From Theristus sp. LFF4_11 (Eukaryota; Nematoda; Chromadorea; Monhysterida; Xyalidae): a DNA stretch of 64,000 nt. Below the pieces are notes generated by a model that saw only the letters and a program-made list of their open reading frames with translations, did no database searches and was not told where the DNA came from. Below, in pieces: positions 45,001-55,939 of the stretch (within the stretch, counting starts at the first letter, position 1; each line of letters starts with the position of its first letter). The translations under genes were made by a program, and so were the position numbers. The stretch is taken from positions 23,913-87,912 of the forward strand of contig JASANC010003870.1 in the NCBI GenBank assembly GCA_030248135.1. The letters are read 5' to 3'.

Positions 45001-46810
45001 CGTTGGCTTCGTCGAGGACAACATGCCGTTGTTCATGATCGCACCGCCGTCGCACGCGTCCGACGCACTGCGCCAAGTGATCCGAGCGAATTCAGAGGCC
45101 CGTTCCGGTGTTGCTGAAGCTGTGTTGCTCGATTGTTTGAGCCTATAGTTATTTTTCATTATAAATGTCCGGATTTTACATTGTACAATGTGCATAGTCG
45201 GACTGGAGAATTTAGGGCATTAGCTGATTGGCTGGTGCGTGACTTCTGATAAGGTTCAAACGCCAGTTCTTTTTCTGAAAAAATAAAACGTCGCCTTAAA
45301 ATTTGCTTCTTTGTTTCTGCATCTAAACCACAAACATTTTTTTCGCTAAAAATCCAAACATTCATAAGCACAATTAACCACTCAAATATAAAAAAATTAT
45401 GAGCTCGCATTGCAGATTCTAACCAGTCCATTTGACCTTCACGCCACACTGGAGCACATTTTGCATGGTGAAAAACGATCAAATTCCCCTGGCAGCAGTT
45501 TACTGCGGCCGCTGGATCCGCTGAGAAACTGCATGGATGCTGGTGTGCCGATTGAATACTGTCTCTGTGGAGGTGAACAAGCCGGCCATTGAATCTTTTA
45601 TTGTGATAGAAAAGACAATTGGGTTGAAGTATGTATCTTTGAAATGGGTAATGTTTTGAAAATGTTTAGCTGTTTTCTCTTTAGTTCTAGTTTGAAAAAA
45701 GAGGTGCAGGCGTCATTTGAATTTTCCTTTGAAACCTCGCGGTTACATTTACGCTGTCAGAACATGTTTGCCCAGAACTGCACGAGTCAAACCACAGTGA
45801 AGCGAAGAAGCTGAAGGAGAAACTTGTTCCGGAGGCAGCGCGTAAAATTGTCGACGGCGTCAACTGGTGGCTATGGGTTTGATTAAATTCTCACTTTCTG
45901 AACGAATGTTTCATTATTTTTAATTGTTTGTTACCCTTAAGTGTGCTAGGGCGATTTCCACTGGGAGCGCGACGGTGTTTCAAACATTTCCAAAGTTCAG
46001 CAGTAACAATGGATTTTCAGTGGTTGATATGAAGGTGGATCCACCCATATAAATCTGTAATTAATTTTCAGTTTCAATGAAAGAATTTCATACTGTGTCT
46101 GACGTGTGCCCATTCTTAGGAAGCGCAGCACATGCAAAAATGTGCTCATCTCAAGTTTGACGCAGTCGAAAGCGCTGAAATGTTTGATTTGGAGGTCGGT
46201 CGAAAGCTGAAGGTCATGGTGCGCGTGCGACCAAGCGGCGGACTCTTGGAGGTTGCTGCGTCTAAAACACGCACTCAAAAAATGCGAAAGTCATTCCAAA
46301 ATTCATTCCATGCTAAAAAAATCTCTTCAAAAGTTTATTTCCTGCCAAAATCCATCACAAAATTTTAAAAAGTCGCAGATAATCCATCATTGATTCATCA
46401 CATTGTTTCGCATAAAATTTACGAACGGATTCTGGCATTTTTTCAACGTGAATCCAGTGCAATTGGAAACAATGTTTCCGTTTCAGCTTTTCAGAAAGAA
46501 CAAGCCATTCTCTGTTCTGATATACACATTGTGTATGTCTATCGTTTTCGCACTTGACCGAGGCTATTGTTCTATTGTCTAGGCACCGTTTCTAATCACC
46601 ACTGACGATCATCCAAAAGTCACCACCAATAATGTGCATTCCCATTTGCGCTCTCCCTTCAAGAAGACAGCTACCAACGTCACGACGTCAGACGGACGAC
46701 CACTGCACTTGCATCTGGTCGGCCAAATCCAACGTGTCAACTCGTTCTGGCATCAGGCTGGATGTGTGATACAACTGATGGAGTATTGCTATTGTCTCTC
46801 AAAAGGGTGA
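39063..46810 (+). CDS. DUF229 family protein B (sulfatase-like), twelve exons
   Basis: Exons are 39063-39206, 41065-41154, 41825-41995, 42086-42257, 42939-43109, 43418-43598, 43849-44059, 44879-45121, 45416-45572, 45776-45876, 46120-46251 and 46583-46810. All phases agree and give about 666 aa. An N-terminal anchor (LIWAFTLTVCCVALYY) is followed by CKMPNPDIHDPRI; FFEVRCLNHSS; VLVFVIDSLSQHNF; VALNSLPNFSAMMTG; DWPFLWTDFEKKGYKTMLIE; FFMSDHGFRLGAIRTTYVGF with EDNMPLFMI; LTSPFDLHATLEHIL; AARKIVDGVN; and a C-terminal GCVIQLMEYCYCLS. These are the DUF229 blocks in order, with the IDS and SDHG metal-site regions. The function is unknown; a membrane-anchored extracellular or lumenal hydrolase is inferred. 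The donors of exons 4 and 8 are the least certain. Intron 1 (1.86 kb) holds a TTAA-flanked element. Confidence 0.88.
39350..40534. mobile_element. TTAA-flanked GC-palindromic element, copy 1, in DUF229-B intron 1
   Basis: TTAA at 39346-39349 precedes GGCCCATTCATGCAAGCGCG. The right end is CCTCCATGAATGGCGC followed by TTTA, a mutated TTAA. Both ends carry repeated GCGCGCTGAAGCGCGCTGA blocks and CAGCCGCTGCGGCTTTT, in inverted order. The middle holds a minus-strand tRNA-like segment at 39865-39955. No transposase is seen. A TTAA target suggests piggyBac-type mobilisation. Confidence 0.8.
39865..39955 (-). other. tRNA-like segment inside the TTAA element
   Basis: On the minus strand an A-box-like TAGTGCAGTGGTAAC and a B-box-like AAGTTCGAAACCC are about 35 bp apart. 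Short CAACT/AGTTG arms could close an acceptor stem. The anticodon arm is poor, so it is a tRNA-derived remnant rather than a functional tRNA. The same segment is at 56340-56425. Confidence 0.5.
41443..41547. mobile_element. Hairpin MITE with AGCTGATTGGTTGG arms, copy 2
   Basis: The arms TAGCTGATTGGTTGG with GATGCATGCATTCTGTGCA and the complementary right arm ending CATCAACCAATCAGCTA are clear. It lies in DUF229-B intron 2. Confidence 0.7.
41548..41772. mobile_element. MITE of the GCGACTC/ATTGAGACGCG family
   Basis: The left end is TTATCTTTTCTTTAAGACC with TGCGACTC; the right end is ATTGAGACGCGGGACC then AAAATAAAAGATA. It has the same core as 10148-10350 and lies next to the hairpin MITE. 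Confidence 0.6.
44117..44390. mobile_element. MITE with CCGTAAAACTCTTGCATATAAGG ends, copy 2
   Basis: Ends CCGTAAAACTCTTGCATATA and TATATGCAAAACTTTACGG are inverted. It lies in DUF229-B intron 7 and directly abuts the next MITE at a shared TA. Confidence 0.78.
44391..44653. mobile_element. MITE with ACAGTATGGCCGG ends, copy 3
   Basis: Starts ACAGTATGGCCGGTTAAAC and ends TTTATTCGGCCATACTGTA. It is adjacent to the preceding MITE with no spacer except TA. Confidence 0.78.
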
Positions 46811-47191
46811 TTTGAGTCAAACAACAACAGATTGGATAGACTGGTGAAGAGCCTTGACTTGAGTTGAACATGAAACGTATGCACGGAATTATGAATTGTG
46901 ATGATGATTGAATGTTTAGTGAACTTCTATGTTATTTCGTGAAATTACGATTTCTGATAACACAAGTGTTTGAAACTCATAGAGCTGAACGTGGGATATG
47001 AACCAGTGCGTTTTCGCGTTTTCTTTCTGAAGTATTCAAGAAACTACTATGGAACACAGAAAAATCATTTGGAACGAGAAACACGGACCTGGGTTTGGAT
47101 CCATATGCTGCAAAAATTAGGCACAAATTTTTTTTGATGTTCGAGGGAGAGTTATTTTCATGAAATTTTTGCCATTTATCTTTATAATTAC
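46811..47191. other. 3' flank of DUF229 gene B, nothing specific
   Basis: AT-rich spacer, probably including the 3' UTR. No canonical AATAAA was found close to the stop codon. Confidence 0.4.
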
Positions 47192-48450
47192 TAGCAGTTG
47201 ACCCGTGCCTACGGCCCGGGTAAGCAATGTTTGCGATTTTGTTAACAGCAAGGTGCACCCGCGGATTCATCGACATTTATTTGCTTCTGTTTTCCTGGAA
47301 CTGGAAACGTGTTGATTTTTTTAACCAAAGCTTTCACGCATTTAAATTCGTTGATACCGTTTGGGGCAAGCGTTCCGCGTTTATTTTTATCTCGAGAACC
47401 CGCTCGATTTTTAAAAGTACTTTTCAAACGTTTCAATTGTTTGTTTTCATGCTTTTCGATTCGGTGTCAATTCTATGTCAAAAATGATTTTTTATGACTC
47501 TGTTTCGCTGATTTTGCAATTGTTGAGAATTTTTTTTTCTAAACTAATTAAATTTGCTGCTCCGGTTTGTTATTAGCTAGTTATTAAACTCTGTTAAAGG
47601 CAAGTCGTTCCCGTTAGATTTTTTCTGGTTGACCGAAATTGTTCAAACGTGACTTGATTGTTTGACAATTTCATTTTTCAAAGTCGCTAAGTTTGACGTA
47701 AAGAGACCCGTTTATTTTTTATTTAACAGAACCGGCCGGAATCGATACCCGTTTATTTGCACAATCTCATGGTGAGTCCGCTTTTGCACAAAATTTTTTT
47801 TAACAATATGATTTCAGTTTCTGCTATTTTTAAATTGCAAATTTGTGTTCTCCTCAATTTTGATTTTTGAAAGTCACAGGATTTGAGTAAAAATTTTGTA
47901 AAAACTGCTGTTTGTTTAGTGCTCGCACAATCGATGTTCATGACCTGTTTCATTTTGCTTTGATCGAATATTCCGCATCAATGTTACCCGTGTATTTGGT
48001 TGGAAAAAATTGGGATTCAATTATTATTCACAGGAAAACCACTTCTGTAAAAAAAATTCAAAAGCCGATTTCGTTTCTGTTGGTTTTTCAAAGTCGCAAA
48101 TTTGTTTTATTGGGAGACCCGTTTTTCCAATTCTTGCTATCAATCATAATCGGATGTGCCGTCAATTCTGTGCGATAATGGCTTCTTTGAAGCAATTCGT
48201 TCCCGCACATTATAATCTCATTTTTTACATCACCACCAACCAACCTGACCATTGCGACGGAACGTTGATGACAGAACTGAATGAATCATGATGACTCGTT
48301 GTTGAAAAAACCGAAAGAGAGAAATTGATTCGCATAGAAAAATTGCTAAAAAGTGATAGCAACATTTTTATTTCGCTACCTTAAATAGCAAAAAGTTGGA
48401 CGGACAGACGGACAGACAGACAGACAAAGTATTATTTTAGTATTATAGAT
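47192..48450. mobile_element. Non-autonomous element ending in GACAGACAGACAGACAAAG
   Basis: Begins ACTAGCAGTTGACCCGTGCC and ends with GGACAGACGGACAGACAGAC then AAAGT...TATTATAGAT. The outer ends TTTATCTTTATAATTACTA and TAGTATTATAGATAAA are roughly inverted. A cagacagacagacaaa tail of this kind occurs on short repeats in many invertebrates. No reverse transcriptase or transposase frame is visible. Confidence 0.5.
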
Positions 48451-48489
48451 AAACGTGACCCAATGCGTTTGCACGCACAGATAGATAGC

Positions 48490-49402
48490 GAAAAAATATC
48501 ATGGGGGGTGGGGGGGACCCCCCAACAGAAAATTTTGAAAAAATGCACCCCCATGGGCCCCCCATGGGGGGTCCCACGTTACCATAGTTTGGACCCCCCC
48601 TCTCACTTTTTGGTCAGTACCGAAGACGAGGGGGGGGTGGGGGGGGTACCCCCCCCCCCGAGCACCCGAGACCTCCGCGTGGGGGGGAGGGGGTGGGGGG
48701 GGGTCACGAGACACCCACCCCCCAAAACCTGACCCTGGACCATCCACACCCCCCCTCGAAATTTGCTAGACACCCCCCCCCCCCACCCCCCCCCTAGATG
48801 GACCTAAGTAACAGTGACACCCCCCAAAAATTTTCTCGGACCACCCAAAAATCATAAATTTTTGCTCAAAAATCATGATTTTTTGTCTTTAAAGTCTATA
48901 ATATAAGCTAAATATATGATAACTTGACATTCTTTATTGTAATTTCAAAGATTTTGCAGCAAAATTTAGCGTTTTTCCTTCAAAATTTAAGCGAAAAAAT
49001 CTCATGGGTGGGGTGGGGGGGTGTGCACCCCCCCCAGAAAATTTTCTACAATAGTGCACCCCCCCCCATGGCCCACGCCTGGGGGGGGGTGTCACTGTAC
49101 CATGACTGACACCCCCCCACTGAAAAATTTTCGGCACCCCCCCCCACGTGACGACACCCCCCCCCCCTCGAAAATTTGCTTTCGCCTTCGGTACTGTTTT
49201 TGGTCGGCACCCCCCCCCCCCACACACGGCACCATACCCCCCTTCGAAAATTTTTTTGGGCCCACGGTACTGCCCCCCATGGCCCACGCCTGGGGGTGTC
49301 ACTGTACTATGACTGACACCCCCCACTAAAAAATTTTCGGCACCACACCACGTGACGACACCCCCCCCCTCGAAAATTTGCTTTCGCCTTCGGTACTGGC
49401 GG
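48490..49402. mobile_element. CAGTACCG-type poly-G/poly-C elements, several truncated copies
   Basis: Contains CAGTACCGAAGACGAGG at 48624, an AT core (48860-48980) and the ends GCCTTCGGTACTG (49190, 49390) and GCCCACGGTACTG (49265). Borders of separate copies overlap. No gene is seen. Confidence 0.65.
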
Positions 49403-50685
49403 TAGGGTTGTTAAAAAAACAAAAATCGTCATTTTTGTTTTTAAAAAAAAATTAAAAAAAAAAAAATTTCAAAAATCAAAGTTGTGCTAAATCAATCAGG
49501 GAGTCCGAAGAACCACATATGATATGCAAGCGCCTCCCGAACAGTACCGAAGACGAGGGGGGGTGGGGGGGGGGTACACCCCCCAGAGCACCCGAGACCT
49601 CCGCGGGGGGGGGTGGGGGGGTCACGCGACACCCACCCCCAAAACCTGACACTGGACCATCCACACCCCCCCTCGAAATTTGCTGAACACCCCCCCCCCA
49701 CCCCCCCCCTAGATGGACCTAAGTAACAGTGACACCCCCCAAAAATTTTCTCGGACCACCCAAAAATCATGAATTTTTGCTCAAAAATCATGATTTTTTG
49801 TCTTTAAAGTCTATAATATAAGCTAAATATATGATAACTTGACATTCTTCATTGTAATTTCAAAGATTTTGCAGCAAGATTTAGCGTTTTTCCTTCAAAA
49901 TTTAAGCCAAAAAATCTCATGGGTGGGGTGGGGGGTGTGCACCCCCCCCAGAAAATTTTCTACAATAGTGCACCCCCCCCATGGCCCACGCCTGGGGGGG
50001 TGTCACTGTACCATGACTGACACCCCCCACTGAAAAATTTTCGGCACCCCCCCCCACGTGACGACACCCCCCCCTCGAAAATTTGCTTTCGCCTTCGGTA
50101 CTGCTCCCGAATGCCTCCCATATGACGGAACTTTGCAGATTTTGTTTTGGTGACCTCAATTACCCCTTTTCCAAACCGTCACCATGCCTCTTTTTGTGTT
50201 TTGACCTCCAAAACGTCACTAATTGTCCCCAGCTAAACTAATGCTAAAGTGAAGACAAACATACCGCCTTGAAATTCGATCAATTCTTTTGATGGTGTCG
50301 CGACGACACGACACGAAGCAGCAAGCAACCAGACAACGTAGCGCTTGCAAACGGAGCAGCGAGCACAATCGGACGCTCTGCGAGGCGAATCGTCACCTTA
50401 TCTGCATCGGAAATGGTGGGCCAAGCTTTGGGACGCTCAAAAACTTCATCGCAGATGTTGTCGTAGCCTAAAATCAGTCGGTAAAACGGCCCAAAATCGA
50501 CTGCTAAAGGTTTTACGAGGTATAATCAAAGAAAATTTTTGTTGAACTTTCGAAAAATTTTGCCAAAATTGAGGTTTTCAGAGCATATTAGAGGAAAATT
50601 TTTCGATTTTTTTTTAAAAATCGGCATTTTTGTTTTTTTTAATTATTTTTTTAAAAAAAAAATTCATTTTTGTTTAACAACCCTA
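49403..50685 (+). mobile_element. TAGGGTTGTTAAA hAT-like element carrying a nested CAGTACCG element
   Basis: Flanked by ACTGGCGG at 49395-49402 and 50686-50693. The body is interrupted at 49542-50103 by a CAGTACCG element with its own duplication, CTCCCGAA. The insertion target is itself CAGTACCG-family DNA. Confidence 0.85.
49542..50103. mobile_element. Complete 562-bp CAGTACCG element, nested
   Basis: Starts CAGTACCGAAGACGAG and ends TTCGCCTTCGGTACTG. It is flanked by CTCCCGAA at 49534-49541 and 50104-50111. The interior is poly-G/poly-C modules plus the AT-rich core. Confidence 0.88.
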
Positions 50686-50711
50686 ACTGGCGGCCCACGG
50701 TACTGATATTG

Positions 50712-50975
50712 AGGAGGGAATTTATTTTTATTTTATTTTATTTTTATTTTATTTGTACGCGCGCCGGTTCCGGAAAACCGAAGGTACCAAACTCCGGCGG
50801 AGACGGGCAATACTGCCCCGAGCCCAATTTTACCCTCGGCTCAGGAGGGAATAGACCATTAGATGTTCATTGGTCACTCTAATTTTCCACGAGTATGTCT
50901 TGTCCACAGCGAGGTTCGAACCCCGTACCTACAGAACTGTAGGCCGAAGTTCTACCGCTACGCCACGGACGCGAC
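50712..50975 (-). mobile_element. tRNA-derived SINE of the CCGAAGGTACCAAACTCCGG type
   Basis: On the minus strand, GTCCGTGGCGTAGCGGTAGA (A box), a central arm and GGGGTTCGAACCTCGC (perfect B box) form a tRNA-like head at 50902-50972, with matching GTCC/GGAC ends. The body and a tail of TTTTA/TAAAA repeats follow toward 50712. Words of the body recur near 4600, 54470 and 55575. Confidence 0.75.
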
Positions 50976-51257
50976 CCCAAAAATTTTCGGCACCCCCCCC
51001 CCACGTGACGACACCCCCCCCTCGAAAATTTGCTTTCGCCTTCGGTACTGTTTTTGGTCGGCACCCCCCCCCCCCACACACGGCACCATACCCCCCTTCG
51101 AAAATTTTTTTGGGCCCACGGTACTGCCCCCCATGGCCCACGCCTGGGGGTGTCACTGTACTATGACTGACACCCCCCACTAAAAAATTTTCGGCACCAC
51201 ACCACGTGACGACACCCCCCCCCCTCGAAAATTTGCTTTCGCCTTCGGTACTGGCGG

Positions 51258-52264
51258 TAGGGTTGTTAAAAAAACAAAAATCGTCATTTTTGTTTTTAAA
51301 AAAAAATTTAAAAAAAAAAATTTCAAAAATCAAAGTTGTGCTAAATCAATCAGGGAGTCCGAAGAACCACATATGATATGCAAGCGCCTCCCGAACAGTA
51401 CCGAAGACGAGGGGGGTGGGGGGGGGTACACCCCCCCAGAGCACCCGAGACCTCCGCGTGGGGGGGGGTGGGGGGGTCACGCGACACCCACCCCCAAAAC
51501 CTGACACTGGACCATCCACACCCCCCCCAGAAAATTTTCGACAATAGTGCACCCCCCCTTGGCCCACGCCTGGGGGGGTGTCACTGTACCATGACTGACA
51601 CCCCCCACTGAAAAATTTTCGGCACCCCCCCCCCCCACGTGACGACACCCCCCCTCGAAAATTTGCTTTCGCCTTCGGTACTGCTCCCGAATGCCTCCCA
51701 TATGACGGAACTTTGCAGATTTTGTTTTGGTGACCTCAATTACCCCTTTTCCAAACCGTCACCATGCCTCTTCTTGTGTTTTGACCTCCAAAACGTCACT
51801 AATTGTCCCCAGCTAAACTAATGCTAAAGTGAAGACAAACATACCGCCTTGAAATTCGATCAATTCTTTTGATGGTGTCGCGACGACACGACACGAAGCA
51901 GCAAGCAACCAGACAACGTAGCGCTTGCAAACGGAGCAGCGAGCACAATCGGACGCTCTGCGAGGCGAATCGTCACCTTATCTGCATCGGAAATGGTGGG
52001 CCAAGCTTTGGGACGCTCAAAAACTTCATCGCAGATGTTGTCGTAGCCTAAAATCAGTCGGTAAAACGGCCCAAAATCGACTGCTAAAGGTTTTACGAGG
52101 TATAATCAAAGAAAATTTTTGTTGAACTTTCGAAAAATTTTGCCAAAATTGAGGTTTTCAGAGCATATTAGAGGAAAATTTTTCGATTTTTTTTTAAAAA
52201 TCGGCATTTTTGTTTTTTTTAATCATTTTTAAAAAAAAAAATTCATTTTTGTTTAACAACCCTA
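51258..52264 (+). mobile_element. Duplicate of the nested TAGGG/CAGTACCG element pair
   Basis: It has the same 8-bp flanks ACTGGCGG (51250-51257 and 52265-52272). The nested element at 51396-51683 has the same CTCCCGAA flanks as in the block at 49403-50685. The inner element is internally deleted to 288 bp. It is therefore a segmental duplicate, not an independent insertion. Confidence 0.85.
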
Positions 52265-52563
52265 ACTGGCGGCCCACGGTACTGATATTGAGGAGGGAAT
52301 TTATTTTTAATTTTTTTATTAAAAAATCGGCATTTTTCTTTTTTTATTAAGTTTTTTATATTTGTTTGACAACCACTCTCAGTCTCATTGATTGCCGTTT
52401 TGTTTGCCGTTTGGTTTTTTTTGCGGCGAATGTTTGCGGACGGCGACGGCGAGATTTGCCTTGCCACGAATTTTGGCCGTGCGGCGTAATTTGTTTTTCT
52501 CCATACCATTGAACCGGCATTTTTGTCGTCAGCCGTCACTATTTCTCATTTGAGGAATTCGCG
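52265..52563. other. Upstream region of gamma-SNAP
   Basis: Begins with the copied SINE edge (ATATTGAGGAGGGAATTT) and TAGGG-family debris. About 190 bp of unique sequence precedes the start codon and probably holds the promoter. Confidence 0.4.
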
Positions 52564-55500
52564 ATGTCGGCGGCAGTGGACGAAAAACGAATTGCCGAAG
52601 CGGAAGAGTGCAAAAAGCGTGCCGATAAACAGTGGGTTTATTGTGGTGAACTTGATGTTGATGTTGTTGGCTAAGGCTTGACATAGTTGTTCCAGAGCCG
52701 AGGGGTTGGGGAGGGGGCGATACAGATAGCTGGAGTAAATTTTCTAGATAGATAGCTGGAAAATTTTGGTGGGGGCCGCGGGGGGGGCATGCCGCATGCG
52801 ACTTTGGGGGGGGGCGGTCAAAATTGTGAAATTTGATAGATAGATAGCTAAAACGCTAAAAAGCTATAAAAACAGCAAAATAATGCTAAAAATACACTAA
52901 AAATCGAGTATAAACGCGTATTTTACCTAAAATTAGCGAAATTTTCAAGAATTACGAGCATTTGGTCAAAAATTGACTCATTTTATGATTGCAATTGCCT
53001 TGCGTAGTCTTCAGCCTGAAAACGTCGTTGATCGGTTTGAAATTCAAGCCGGACTTCGACAGCGCCGCCAGCGAGTACGAGCGCGCAGCTGTTTGCTACA
53101 AAAACCTCCGACGCCCGGCAGAGTGCAAGGAGATGTACCTGAAAGCAGCCGATTGCCATCTCAACAACGGTGTCATCTTCCACACGGCAAAGTTAGTGCG
53201 TCTCTCTTCTGTTGTTGTTTGTCTCGTCGTGGGTGCTCAACTAGTTTTATGGGCAGCCGTTGAGATGAAAAACTTTGGAAAAAATGTAATTTCGTGAAAA
53301 AATAAAAATTTTCTGGAACATTTTCCGGAAAAATAGGCAACCGAACCCGAAACTTTCATGTGCTGTCGAAATTTTCCATCCATTCAAATACCGCAGTTCC
53401 TTCAAATTATTAATAGTTTTTCGGCTGCAGTTGATTTGAAGATTTAAAGAAAACAAAATGCCAAAAATTTTGAGAACCTCGCAAGAATGTTTTTGTACCG
53501 AATGTATTGTTTTTTAAACAAAGATTGTAACGAAGACACACCGGTATTTTGCCGGTTCCCGATTCTGTTTTTGCGACGAAACATCAGAACAGAGTGAAGA
53601 TTGCGCACGACACAGGTGCAAAGAGCAAGCGGCAATGCTCAGTCGTGATCTCGGTCAAATCGACGACGCGAAATCGTTGATGGAGGAGGCTGCGCAGTTG
53701 TACGCCGAGCAGGGCACCACCGAGAGCTCCGTCTCCGCGCTCAGCAAGGCGGCGAAATTCTTCGAAGACAATGAGCCCGAAAAGGCGATCGATGTGCGTG
53801 CGGTCTTTCTTCGGCCTGTTGGCGCGCGGTTTTTTTGTTTCTTGGTGTTTTTTTTTGTCGTCGCCCGCAGTGTTGTGCGCCCTTGAACGTGCGTGACACA
53901 CGACTCCCGTGTTGTTTGCGATCGTGTCGCGTATAACAGTCGTCACAGCAAACATCGCAAACGCAACAAATGGAAACGCGAAAAATCACGGCCGAAACCG
54001 AATCGCAAGCCTGAATGCGCACATTTTGTAGGTGGCTCTCCAAAGCCAAGCCTGATCCCTGCTCAGCACATAAAGTTCGCCGTTTGTGGTTTCGCCAGGC
54101 AGCCGCATGACGCGGTGTGTGCCCCGAAAATGTGCCTTTCGTGATGCTTTTGCAGATCTACAAGCGAGCGCTATATGCCGTGCAAGAGACGGACAAACTA
54201 CGCCAAATGACCGAGTTCGCCAATCGCATCTCAAAACTGTACATTCGACTCGAAAAGTTGGTTTGCTTCCACCGACCGTCATGCTTGTTCGGTTGCGTTT
54301 TCGTTCGAGTGGGTAGTTCTCTCTTGCTATGTTTAGCTGAAGCACTTTCTAGCGGTTTGACAGACCCCATCCTGATCTTACAGATTACAGATTATCGATC
54401 ATACAAACCACATGATGAACTCTGCTCTTATTTCGTATTTGCATTTGTATTTATGGCTTCTCCGGTGGTTCGAAAAGCCCGAAGGTGCCAAGTTCCGGTG
54501 GTTTAATAAGCGTGTACGCCGTGTGTGGACGGCAGAGTGTATGGTGGGCGAATGCGGTCGCCACGAGCAGCAGTCGTGATCTGTCTGTCGATTTCGCCCT
54601 TGATAACGTGTGGTCCGTTGCGGTCTGCACCGTGAATGTCTGTCAGACAGACGTGTGCGCACCGCGTTCCGCTGCACCGGCATATGGATGGAGCCTGGAC
54701 TGACGCGGGCATCATGGGGCGTGTTCATGTAAATCATGAACTGTTCTCCTTCAGATACGACGACGCCGTCGACGCGATCAAGACGGAGATCGAGTGCTAT
54801 GGCGACGAGGACCAGTGCGTCGGCAAGATCGGCCAGCTCGTCACTGCACTTGTGCTCGTGCACCTGAAACGGGGCGACTCGGTCGAGGCCGACAAGGCGC
54901 TGCAGAGCTTTGCTGGGTGCGTCCGTGTGCTTAGGCTTGGCAAAATACCGTTTTTTTTCAAATCATGGTAAAAAACCCGTATTTTTACCGGTAAAAAACG
55001 GTATTTTTACCATGCCAACCCTACGTGTGCTGCATATTTTTGTTTGTTTGCGTGACTTTTATAGATCCATAGCCCCACTCTTTCTTCAATTCACTGCTGT
55101 CCATTTTGTGGAATGTTTCTGGTTCTCACTTCTGGGGGGGGGGGCTCAAAGCGTCTGCAATCGTAGAAAAAAATTATTTTCATGCTTGTGCTGGAAACGG
55201 CGATGTGGCTCAGTGACTTTATTGCATTAGAGGACTCTGGGTCCCGTTTACCACTATCGGCAGAAACAGAAAAATACAGCGCGAATATAATAATTATTAT
55301 TATTGCAGTGTGCGCGGTTTTCGCGCGACCGAAGATGCGCAGACGTTGCCGCATTTGATCGAGGCCTACGAGCAGGGTGACCGCGAGAAATGGCAGCGGT
55401 GTTGCAATGTCGCGCACATGAAATACCTGGACAATGATGTTGGTCGAGTTTTTATCGCAATACAACTCGTCTCTGAATACTGGCGGCACAAAAGCGTGTC

Positions 55501-55818
55501 ACTTTAGTTTGATCTGTAGATGTAACTTATGAATTTTTGGAGGACTTTTTCTGCTGAAATCGTTGCTGCAAACACCGAAGGCACGAAACTCCGGTGTGGT
55601 TGGTGTTTCGAGCGTTTATGTATGGACAAGAGTGTGAATTCAGTGGCGTCTTCGCACGTCATCAATCAAGGCATCGCGTGTTGCACTCTGAATGACTTTA
55701 GCGTTTTCAAATTCAGTATCTACGCTTGATCAAGAAGATCGAGTTGCCGAGCAAAAAGAAGCAAACTGGCGATGGTGATGGCGGCGACGTCAGCGAAGAA
55801 GAGGAGGACCTCCGTTGA
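52564..55818 (+). CDS. NAPG: Gamma-soluble NSF attachment protein (gamma-SNAP), seven exons
   Basis: Exons are 52564-52631, 53015-53191, 53616-53793, 54156-54256, 54755-54916, 55309-55438 and 55717-55818. All phases agree, giving 305 aa, the normal length for gamma-SNAP (about 312 in mammals). Recognisable segments of the all-helical TPR-like fold are KFKPDFDSAASEYERAA; HLNNGVIFHTAK; LGQIDDAKSLMEEAAQLY; DNEPEKAID; RISKLYIRLEKYDDAVD; TALVLVHLKRGDSVEADKAL; a KYLDND block near the C-terminus; and a final acidic tail (SEEEEDLR). SNAPs link the NSF ATPase to SNARE complexes and drive their disassembly after membrane fusion on cytosolic membrane faces. The first Met follows an in-frame-compatible short exon of 22 codons. 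Intron 1 contains a poly-G/GATAGATAG repeat, and introns 4 and 6 carry SINE-body fragments. Confidence 0.95.
52680..52980. repeat. GATAGATAGCTGG/poly-G repeat fragment in gamma-SNAP intron 1
   Basis: Shares GAGCCGAGGGGTTGGGG, GATAGATAGCTGGAAAATTT and GAAATTTGATAGATAGATAG words with 36200-36630 in inverted order. It ends about 35 bp before exon 2. Confidence 0.65.
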
Positions 55819-55939
55819 TTTCGTGTGCTATGAACCGCAAACGCTAAAGCGGCATTCATGAAGCTGTATTAAATGACGCGCAGCTGTGTTAAAACACACG
55901 TACGTGGTCACTAAATAATACGTTGTGAATGTTACTTAA
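55819..55939. other. 3' flank of gamma-SNAP
   Basis: About 120 bp between the stop codon and the TTAA element. No perfect AATAAA is visible. The 3' end may run into the repeat. Confidence 0.4.

Noticed and set aside
50902..50972. Functional tRNA gene on the minus strand
   Set aside because: A and B boxes are good, but the anticodon arm is irregular and it is joined to a SINE body and tail. Called a SINE head.
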